Assembly: GCA_946415695.1 (NCBI GenBank)
Contig: CAMKTM010000060.1
Location: 1 to 11,786, forward strand
Direction: 5' to 3'
Length of the DNA: 11,786 nt
Origin: an uncultured Prevotellaceae bacterium
Lineage (GTDB): Bacteria > Bacteroidota > Bacteroidia > Bacteroidales > Bacteroidaceae
Of this stretch, positions 1-5,533 are shown in pieces (the stretch's first letter is position 1; every line of letters starts with the position of its first letter). The position numbers were made by a program, and so were the translations under genes. A model generated the notes under the pieces. The model was not told where the DNA came from, made no database searches, and saw nothing but the letters and a program-made list of their open reading frames with translations.

Positions 1-2952
1 GAGTACATTGCCACGACAACATCAATGAAGGACGGCGACAGCAATGACAATGTTCCCTACATCAACACAGGCTATGTACACAAGGCCAACACAAAGATTG
101 AAATGGAGTGTGCCATAACTGCGGAGCAAAAAAACTGGGAAGCTCTCTTCGGTACCCGAAATGGTGACGGTAACACGACAAACGGAGCGTTTGTCTTCTT
201 CTGGAGAACGAACGGAAGTAATGTTGGCTGTTATAATAGAGGTGATGGAGAAAAAGCTGGTAGTAATTCTATTCCTAAAGATGTGCGCATAAAAGTGCTT
301 GCCAACCCGGGTTCCGTTACAATTAAAAAGGTAAGTGATAACTCCGATGTTACCACTATTAGCACTCCAGAAGCAAAAGCATCAGTTGGCGCATCTCACA
401 AGCCAATCTATATCTTTGACACGAATACCACTGGTAGTGAAGGTCTGCACCCCGACGGAAGCCGTAGCTACATGAAACTCTACAACTTCAGAATATACGA
501 GGGCGATGACCTCGTACATTACTATGTCCCTGTAAAGCGGGACAACGATAACAAGCCGGGATTGTATGACTTGAAGACGGGTTCTTTTGTCACTTCTGAA
601 ACTTCCAAGAACTTTGACGCTAGTACTACTGTTCAGACCTTTACCACATGGAGCACTGGCGACGCTATCCTGCCTTCTATTAAGTATGGCGGCTCATATA
701 GTGCTTATACCTGGGCAAAAGATTTAGGACATGGTTGGGCAGATGCGGATTTTAACAAAATAGCAGGCACTCCGGCGGAAATTAGCGGGAAGAAGTGGTA
801 TGAAACGGACTATGCGCCAAGTTCTGAATGGCAACTTGGGAACAGCGTCTTGCCAAACAGTTGGTCATCAAACATGGGTGATATCTATGTGCGACGCCAA
901 TTTATTATAGCAAATAATGCATCGCTTCCTAGCACTGTCTATATGCCTGCGCCGCACGACGACGCGCCTTGCGAATACTATATCAATGGCACGCTTGTAT
1001 GGAGCCGCACGGGCGATGAACTAGCTATCGGTGCAGATGCTACAGAGAAATATGGGAAAGTAAATGGTTGGTATGAAGGTGAAGTGATACGTCTGACTGA
1101 CGAGCAGAAAGCACTTATCAAGACAGATGGCACCGTGAATGTGTTTGCTTTCCATGTCCACCAGAACTGGGGTGGGCGTTATGCCGATGGTGGTCTTTAT
1201 GGTGATGCTGGTACTGACGGCACACCATCAAAGCAGTTCAAAGACAATTACCCTGAAATTGATGCCCTTATTTCTCTCTGCGAGGCAGAAAACACTACCA
1301 GTGATGCAGCATTCCAAACTGCAATTAACAATGCAAAGGCACATCAGAATATGTTGCAGAACACAACTAATCGTTTCAACGACCTTGTTGTCGCCCGCAA
1401 GCGTCATAACGCAGAAAAAGTTGTTGAGGAGTTTATAGGTACAGCTCCAGCGGCTGACCTAGAATGTTATCTTTATAATGTGGGCGAGAAGAAATTTCTT
1501 TGCGGCGGCAACAATTGGGGCACCCATGCATCGCTTGGATTTGCAGCACATTTTGTAACTCTGCGTCAAGTAGAAGGGGGGTATAAAATCCAAACACATT
1601 TGCCTAATGGCACTGAAGGAACTAACGATTTCCTTGGCGAAAACGGTTATGTGGATGTTACCACAGGCTCTGTATGGCAATTTGTTAATATTGATGGTAA
1701 CTATAATATAAAGCTAGCTTCGGACAACACTCGCCTTTTAGGCTACGAGTCGCCTACGGTCAATCAGATATCTACCAATTGCAAAACAACAACAGGTGCT
1801 ACTAACCAATGGAAGCTTGTCACCAAAGCGGAACGTGATGCTCTGCTCGTCAATGCAACACCAGACAACCCGGTAGATGCTACCTATTATATAGACAATC
1901 CAGGCTTTGACCAGCGTTGGTCAATCAGTAACTGGACGTTGTCAGAAGATATGGCTGTTAATAATCGTGGTCAAGAAAAGAGCGATTTTGTAGTATCAGG
2001 GTGGAATGAGACGGGTGATGGTCTTACAGCAGAAGTCTTTAAGATTGAACAGGTGATAACAGGTCTTATGCCTGGTCTCTATGAGGTGGGCGTACAAGCA
2101 TGTTACCGTCATGGCGGTGATAGTGAGGATGATGGTGAGAGTTATGCCAAACTCTTTGCAAACAATGAGGAGACGATAATTAAAGGCGTAAAAGCTGAGA
2201 TAAATAAAATTCCCCAATATACGACACTTGGCACTGATGAAAAGGCGATAGAAGCCTTCCAGACAGGTTTATATAAGAATAAGGTTCGGGTGGCAGTTGG
2301 CTCAGATGGCGAACTTACCATCGGCGTGAAGCGTGATGCTGCCGACTTCATACCATACGACTGGCTTGCCGCCGATAACTTCCGCCTGACTTATCTCGGT
2401 CCTACATCTGAGTCTGTTACTGTTACCAGCGCCGGCTATGCCACCTATTGCAGCGAGAATGCTCTTGACTTCACAAGCACAGACATCAAGGCTTACGTTG
2501 GAACGAAGACTGGCGACAAGCTGACTTTCACTCCTGCCACTCAGGTTCCTGCCAATACTGGCTTGCTGCTTGTTTATAATGGCGGTAAGACGGAGGATGT
2601 GCCCGTCATTGCTTCTGCTTCAGCCGTAGAAGGCAACTGCCTCGTCGGTGTGAACGAAGAGACAACTATAGATGGCAACGACTATATCCTGAATAAGGTT
2701 AATGACGGTGTAGGCTTCTACAAGGCCGGCTCATTCACAACGCTCGGTGCCCACAAGGCATACATTCCCGCTGCTGTTGGTGGCAGCGTGAAGGGCTTCG
2801 TCATCAGTCTCGACGATGATGCCACCGCTATTGAAATGGTCAATGGTCAATCTTCAATGGTCAATGGCTCCATCTACAATCTCGCTGGTCAGCGCTTGAG
2901 CAAGACACAGAAGGGCATCAACATCGTGAACGGAAAGAAAGTACTATTTTAA
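1..2952 (+). CDS. Modular secreted/surface protein with C-terminal sorting-type tail (5' end missing)
   Basis: The reading frame is open from base 1, so the protein is truncated by the window; the first Met is at 25 but residues before it (EYIATTTS) fit the fold, so that Met is probably not the start. Numbering from that Met (975 aa): about 10-200 is a LamG/concanavalin-like domain (YINTGYV, then YNFRIYEGDDLVHYYVPVKR and a GLYD turn); about 207-395 resembles a galactose-binding jelly-roll as in GH2 N-terminal domains (VRRQF, YYINGTLVW); about 469-600 looks like a ricin-type beta-trefoil; about 622-792 is another carbohydrate-binding-like beta-sandwich (NPGF to ADNFRLTYLG); about 797-935 is a beta-sandwich common in Prevotella secreted proteins; and 950-975 is a short sorting-type tail (IYNLAGQR...NGKKVLF). 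I saw no catalytic glycosidase signature. Domain names rest on sequence style and are tentative. Probable role: glycan-binding or glycan-processing protein displayed at the cell surface. Ends in TAA ahead of a hairpin. Confidence 0.85.
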   Translation, partial: EYIATTTSMKDGDSNDNVPYINTGYVHKANTKIEMECAITAEQKNWEALFGTRNGDGNTTNGAFVFFWRTNGSNVGCYNRGDGEKAGSNSIPKDVRIKVLANPGSVTIKKVSDNSDVTTISTPEAKASVGASHKPIYIFDTNTTGSEGLHPDGSRSYMKLYNFRIYEGDDLVHYYVPVKRDNDNKPGLYDLKTGSFVTSETSKNFDASTTVQTFTTWSTGDAILPSIKYGGSYSAYTWAKDLGHGWADADFNKIAGTPAEISGKKWYETDYAPSSEWQLGNSVLPNSWSSNMGDIYVRRQFIIANNASLPSTVYMPAPHDDAPCEYYINGTLVWSRTGDELAIGADATEKYGKVNGWYEGEVIRLTDEQKALIKTDGTVNVFAFHVHQNWGGRYADGGLYGDAGTDGTPSKQFKDNYPEIDALISLCEAENTTSDAAFQTAINNAKAHQNMLQNTTNRFNDLVVARKRHNAEKVVEEFIGTAPAADLECYLYNVGEKKFLCGGNNWGTHASLGFAAHFVTLRQVEGGYKIQTHLPNGTEGTNDFLGENGYVDVTTGSVWQFVNIDGNYNIKLASDNTRLLGYESPTVNQISTNCKTTTGATNQWKLVTKAERDALLVNATPDNPVDATYYIDNPGFDQRWSISNWTLSEDMAVNNRGQEKSDFVVSGWNETGDGLTAEVFKIEQVITGLMPGLYEVGVQACYRHGGDSEDDGESYAKLFANNEETIIKGVKAEINKIPQYTTLGTDEKAIEAFQTGLYKNKVRVAVGSDGELTIGVKRDAADFIPYDWLAADNFRLTYLGPTSESVTVTSAGYATYCSENALDFTSTDIKAYVGTKTGDKLTFTPATQVPANTGLLLVYNGGKTEDVPVIASASAVEGNCLVGVNEETTIDGNDYILNKVNDGVGFYKAGSFTTLGAHKAYIPAAVGGSVKGFVISLDDDATAIEMVNGQSSMVNGSIYNLAGQRLSKTQKGINIVNGKKVLF
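2835..2867 (+). repeat. In-frame direct repeat inside the sorting-tail linker
   Basis: A 12-nt unit, AATGGTCAATGG, occurs at 2835-2846 and 2856-2867 (period 21). It is read in frame as MVNG...MVNG between the last beta-sandwich and the C-terminal tail. The repeat looks like the low-complexity repeats seen between genes elsewhere in this window. Confidence 0.7.
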
Positions 2953-2961
2953 ATGAAGAAT

Positions 2962-3017
2962 GAAGAGTGAAGAGTGAAGAATTTGCTACCCCACTGATTG
3001 TTCACTTTTCACTCTTC
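2962..3017. terminator. 17-bp inverted repeat after the surface-protein gene
   Basis: The arm GAAGAGTGAAGAGTGAA (2962-2978) pairs with 3001-3017 with a single G-U wobble, across a 22-nt loop. It starts 10 nt after the stop codon. No T-run follows, so it may act as an RNA 3'-end stabiliser rather than a classic intrinsic terminator. Confidence 0.5.
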
Positions 3018-3095
3018 CTCCAGAAAAGAGTAAATTACCAAATTACTAAATAGAACATCAATAGTACATTGTAAATCGTCAAATAGTAAATTATT
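3018..3095. other. AT-rich leader with recurring GTAAAT-like words
   Basis: The stretch before the small peptide gene is very AT-rich and repeats short words such as TAAATTAC, AAATTACT, GTAAATCG and GTAAATTA. I found no TAnnTTTG box here, so the peptide gene may be read from the upstream transcript or from a promoter I cannot recognise. Confidence 0.35.
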
Positions 3096-3278
3096 ATGAT
3101 GAAACAGACATATATCACACCGGCAATGCTGGAAGTTCGCCTGGGAACCGTAAACATCATCTGCGGTTCAGACCTTCGCAAGGAAGGCGACAACGTAGTA
3201 GGATCAGTCTATAACACCAATGCCACAGGTGCTGGCCTGAGCAAGGAGAGCAAGAACATCTGGGACGAGGAGTGGTAA
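3096..3278 (+). CDS. Small 60-residue peptide of unknown function
   Basis: I do not recognise a characterised family. The N-terminus (MMKQTYITPAMLEV) follows the K-x-Y-x-x-P style common to many short Bacteroidales ORFs; the middle has a single Cys in ICGSD (C23-D26); the C-terminus is acidic and Trp-flanked (IWDEEW, 55-60). There is no membrane segment and no convincing signal peptide. Two adjacent ATGs (3096 and 3099) could both start it. It lies 143 bp after the large surface-protein gene on the same strand and is followed by a strong terminator hairpin, which supports its being a real transcribed gene. A secreted or processed short peptide is possible but is only an inference. Confidence 0.6.
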   Translation: MMKQTYITPAMLEVRLGTVNIICGSDLRKEGDNVVGSVYNTNATGAGLSKESKNIWDEEW

Positions 3279-3323
3279 ACACCCTCTCCCCCAGCCCTCA
3301 CCTAAAGGGAAGGGGAAGATAAC

Positions 3324-3368
3324 AAAAGCACAGAGGCAGGGAACGCATCCCTTGCCTCTGTGCTTTTT
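3324..3368 (+). terminator. Intrinsic terminator after the small peptide gene
   Basis: AAAAGCACAGAGGCA (3324-3338) pairs with TTGCCTCTGTGCTTTT, with GGGA/TCCC pairing further extending the stem near the loop. The 3' side runs into a T-rich tail ending near 3368. It closes the 1-3278 transcription block before the toxin-antitoxin promoter. Just upstream, 3280-3316 holds a C-rich then G-rich stretch (CCCTCTCCCCC ... AGGGAAGGGG) that can also fold back on itself. Confidence 0.8.
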
Positions 3369-3404
3369 CTTTAGGAAAAGTTTTGTGGTTTAGGGAAGAA
3401 AAAG

Positions 3405-3421
3405 TTCGCATTATTTGCGAA
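3405..3421. promoter_or_regulatory. Candidate HigA operator over the -33 box
   Basis: Perfect inverted repeat TTCGCA (3405-3410), 5-nt spacer, TGCGAA (3416-3421). The right arm overlaps the TTTG -33 element at 3414-3417. HigA-type antitoxins usually repress their own operon through palindromes over the promoter, so this is the obvious autoregulatory site; binding is inferred. Confidence 0.55.
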
Positions 3422-3445
3422 TGTCCAAAAATAAAATTACCTTTG
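3414..3445 (+). promoter_or_regulatory. Bacteroidetes-type promoter of the higBA operon
   Basis: A TTTG -33 element (3414-3417) is followed after exactly 20 nt by TACCTTTG (3438-3445), matching the TAnnTTTG -7 consensus used by the Bacteroidetes primary sigma factor. The toxin ATG lies 21 nt downstream of the -7 box, leaving a short leader. Confidence 0.75.
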
Positions 3446-3466
3446 CATTGGATTTAAGCATAGGTA

Positions 3467-3775
3467 ATGGACATAAAGTTTGAGAAGGACTATTTAAGGG
3501 AGTTGTTTTATGACGGAGTTACAAAAGACAAGCACCACCGCTTCCAACCAGATATTGTGAAGAAGTATGTCCGTGTGGTTAATATCTTGGATTCTGTGGA
3601 AAAGGCAGCAGACTTGTTTCGTTACCGGTCTTTGCGTTACGAAAAATTGGTTGGCAACAAAAAGGGATTGGAGTCCGTTAGAGTGAATGACCAATATAGA
3701 GTTGAGTTCCGTACATCAGAAGATGAAGGTATAACAATTTGTAGCATTGAAGAATTGTCGAATCATTATAAATAA
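3467..3775 (+). CDS. higB: HigB-like RelE-superfamily toxin
   Basis: 102 aa, the usual size for a HigB/RelE-fold toxin. It begins IKFEKDYLRELFYDG, has an alpha-helical N-terminal half (Q27-F51), then LVGNKKGLESVRVNDQYRVEF (split core near 61-81) typical of the beta-sheet core, and ends with SIEELSNHYK, where H100 takes the place of the C-terminal His common in this family. Family members are ribosome-associated mRNA endonucleases that slow growth when the antitoxin is lost. The toxin gene precedes the antitoxin gene by 23 nt, the gene order typical of higBA as opposed to relBE. The start at 3467 fits the promoter just upstream. Activity against ribosome-bound mRNA is family knowledge and not shown here. 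Confidence 0.87.
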   Translation: MDIKFEKDYLRELFYDGVTKDKHHRFQPDIVKKYVRVVNILDSVEKAADLFRYRSLRYEKLVGNKKGLESVRVNDQYRVEFRTSEDEGITICSIEELSNHYK

Positions 3776-3782
3776 AGCACAT

Positions 3783-3788
3783 AGGAGG
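3783..3788 (+). promoter_or_regulatory. Strong Shine-Dalgarno site for the antitoxin
   Basis: A perfect AGGAGG sits 10 nt before the ATG at 3799. Bacteroidetes genes mostly lack such sites, so this one stands out and may raise antitoxin translation relative to toxin or reflect acquisition from another phylum. Confidence 0.6.
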
Positions 3789-3798
3789 GCACATAAAA

Positions 3799-4110
3799 AT
3801 GGGAAACTTAGGTTATGGCGCATATCCCACACATCCAGGGGAAGTGCTAAAAGACGAAATTGAGGAGCGGGGCATCAGCCAACGTCAGCTTGCAGAAAGT
3901 GTGGGATTGACCTATTCCGTGGTCAATGAAATATTGAATGCACATCGTCCTCTAACACCCAAAACGGCTTTGATGTTTGAGGCAGCATTGGATGTGCCTG
4001 CAGATTCCTTGATGTATTTGCAGACAAAATATAATATGCAGACAGCTCGCAAGGATTCGTCGCTTCTTGATATAGTAAACAATATCCGAAAGGTTGCGGC
4101 TCTATTCTAA
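3799..4110 (+). CDS. higA: HigA-like XRE-family antitoxin
   Basis: 103 aa. The HigA signature THPGEVLKDEIEERGIS (11-27) leads into a helix-turn-helix (SQRQLAESVGLTYSVVNEIL, 27-46), then the HigA-type continuation HRPLTPKTALMFEAALDVPADSLMYLQ (split 49-75). It should bind and neutralise the toxin made by the gene just upstream and repress their common promoter, with the inverted repeat at 3405-3421 as the likely target. The tail (84-103, KDSSLLDIVNNIRKVAALF) is a helical extension. Start choice is supported by the AGGAGG site. Length and order match chromosomal HigBA pairs. Confidence 0.9.
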   Translation: MGNLGYGAYPTHPGEVLKDEIEERGISQRQLAESVGLTYSVVNEILNAHRPLTPKTALMFEAALDVPADSLMYLQTKYNMQTARKDSSLLDIVNNIRKVAALF

Positions 4111-4123
4111 ACGCGGATAGCCG

Positions 4124-4148
4124 ATAGGGTGGAAACAGCTCACCTTAT
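4124..4148. repeat. Minor hairpin after higA
   Basis: ATAGGGTG (4124-4131) can pair with CACCTTAT (4141-4148) with one G-U pair. Weak on its own; it lies between higA and the larger hairpin at 4154. Confidence 0.3.
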
Positions 4149-4153
4149 TATGT

Positions 4154-4192
4154 ATTGCCCCCGAATGTCAGCAAAAGACATTCGGGGGCAAT
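4154..4192. terminator. Perfect 16-bp hairpin between convergent higA and kbl
   Basis: ATTGCCCCCGAATGTC (4154-4169), 7-nt loop, then the exact reverse complement (4177-4192). It lies between two converging genes and could end transcription in both directions. Neither side has a T-run, so it is not a textbook intrinsic terminator. Confidence 0.6.
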
Positions 4193-4211
4193 GATGTATG
4201 TGTGATGTGGT

Positions 4212-5399
4212 TTACTTCAGCACGCCGAGTTCTTTTCCGACCTTGATGAAGGCGGCGATGCACTTGTCGAGGTGTTCGCGCTTGTGGCCGGCGGAGAGCT
4301 GGACGCGGATGCGGGCTTCGCCTTTCGGCACGACGGGGTAATAGAAGCCGGTGACGTAGATGCCTTCTTCCTGCATCTTGGCAGCGAAGACCTGCGAGAG
4401 CTTTGCATCGTAAAGCATCACGGCGCAGATGGCGCTCTGCGTTGGCTTGATGTCGAAGCCTGCTGCCATCATCTTGTCGCGGAAGTAGTTAACGTTCTCC
4501 ACGAGGCGGTCGTGCAGTTCGTTGCTTTCCTTGAGCATCTTGAACACTTCGAGCGAAGCGCCGATGATGCAAGGAGCGAGTGAGTTGGAGAAGAGGTAGG
4601 GGCGTGAACGCTGACGCAACAGGTCGATAATCTCCTTGCGACCTGTGGTGAAGCCGCCCAATGCGCCGCCAAAGGCTTTGCCCAGCGTGCCGGTATAGAT
4701 GTCAACACGTCCGTAGGTGTCAGTCAGTTCGCTGACGCCGTGACCCGTCTTGCCTACTACGCCTGCCGAATGGCTTTCGTCAACCATGACGAGCGCATCG
4801 TACTTCTCTGCGAGGTCGCAAATCTTGTCCATCGGAGCGACGTTGCCGTCCATGGAGAAGACGCCGTCGGTGACGATGATGCGGAAGCGCTGAGCCTGTG
4901 CCTCTTGCAGGCACTTCTCCAGTTCCTCCATGTTGGCGTTGGCATAGCGATAGCGTTTTGCCTTGCAGAGGCGTACGCCGTCGATGATGCTGGCGTGGTT
5001 GAGGGCATCGCTGATGATGGCGTCCTCCTCGGTGAAGAGGGGCTCGAAGACGCCGCCGTTGGCATCGAAGCAAGCGGCATAGAGGATGGTGTCCTCTGTG
5101 TGGAAGTAGTCGCTGATGGCAGTCTCGAGCTGTTTGTGGATGTCCTGTGTGCCGCAGATGAAGCGTACACTCGACATGCCGAAGCCCCTTTCTGCCATCA
5201 TCTTTGTTGCGCCCTCGATGAGGCGCGGATGGTCGGAGAGGCCGAGATAGTTGTTGGCGCAGAAGTTCAGGACTTCTTTGCCCTTCACTTGAATGGCAGC
5301 TCGCTGTGGGCTTTCGATGAGACGCTCCTCTTTGTAGAGTCCTGCTTCGCGAATCTCAGCGAGCGTCTGGCTGAGATGCTGTTTCATTTTTCCGTACAT
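4212..5399 (-). CDS. kbl: Glycine C-acetyltransferase (2-amino-3-ketobutyrate CoA ligase)
   Basis: 395 aa, close to the ~398 aa of E. coli Kbl and similar end to end, so the start at 5399 (MYGKMKQHLS) fits. It is a PLP-dependent, fold-type I alpha-oxoamine synthase that converts 2-amino-3-ketobutyrate plus CoA to glycine plus acetyl-CoA in the cytosol. Visible motifs: NFCANNYLGL (45-54), SVRFICGTQ (77-85), DALNHASIIDG with H135 (131-141), the PLP-binding VMVDESH with D207 and H210, and TGTLGKAFGG carrying the Schiff-base lysine K241. The C-terminal VTGFYYPVVPKGEARIRVQ is also diagnostic. It takes the product of the threonine dehydrogenase at 8324-9277. It lies 134 bp downstream of the receptor gene on the same strand but has its own -7 box in that gap. 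Confidence 0.96.
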   Translation of the reverse strand: MYGKMKQHLSQTLAEIREAGLYKEERLIESPQRAAIQVKGKEVLNFCANNYLGLSDHPRLIEGATKMMAERGFGMSSVRFICGTQDIHKQLETAISDYFHTEDTILYAACFDANGGVFEPLFTEEDAIISDALNHASIIDGVRLCKAKRYRYANANMEELEKCLQEAQAQRFRIIVTDGVFSMDGNVAPMDKICDLAEKYDALVMVDESHSAGVVGKTGHGVSELTDTYGRVDIYTGTLGKAFGGALGGFTTGRKEIIDLLRQRSRPYLFSNSLAPCIIGASLEVFKMLKESNELHDRLVENVNYFRDKMMAAGFDIKPTQSAICAVMLYDAKLSQVFAAKMQEEGIYVTGFYYPVVPKGEARIRVQLSAGHKREHLDKCIAAFIKVGKELGVLK

Positions 5400-5434
5400 A
5401 ATTCTGTTGGTTGTTTAGTTGTTGTTTCTTATGG

Positions 5435-5464
5435 CGTTATTACGTTATTTCGTTATGACGTTAT
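5435..5464. repeat. CGTTATnn tandem array in the kbl leader
   Basis: CGTTAT appears four times at exact 8-nt spacing (5435, 5443, 5451, 5459), only the two separating bases varying. On the kbl strand the unit reads ATAACGnn. It lies in the untranslated leader between the -7 box and the start codon of kbl. Confidence 0.8.
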
Positions 5465-5489
5465 AACGAGCTAAGGTCATTTCGCTTTG

Positions 5490-5497
5490 CAAAGATA
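5490..5497 (-). promoter_or_regulatory. Bacteroidetes -7 box for kbl
   Basis: On the minus strand this reads TATCTTTG, an exact TAnnTTTG match, about 90 nt before the kbl ATG. No good TTTG -33 box is present (nearest TTCG at 5519-5516, 18-nt spacer). An inverted repeat CGAAAT-N8-ATTTCG (5498-5517) fills the region just upstream and could be an operator. Confidence 0.6.
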
Positions 5498-5517
5498 CGA
5501 AATAATTATGAATTTCG
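5498..5517. promoter_or_regulatory. Inverted repeat abutting the kbl -7 box
   Basis: CGAAAT (5498-5503), 8-nt AT-rich spacer, ATTTCG (5512-5517). It occupies the spacer between the -7 box and the expected -33 position, a typical place for a repressor or activator site. Function is inferred only from position and symmetry. Confidence 0.3.
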
Positions 5518-5533
5518 AATAATGAAAGATGAA

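Noticed and set aside
1..2952. Glycoside hydrolase
   Set aside because: Only binding-type beta domains are visible; the GH2-like jelly-roll is a sugar-binding domain and no catalytic acid motif was identified. The missing upstream part could still change this.
4740..5474. 244-codon open frame on the plus strand across kbl
   Set aside because: It is antisense to a clearly identified PLP enzyme and its translation (many Ala, Val, Asp, no family motif) is what a GC-rich opposite frame gives.
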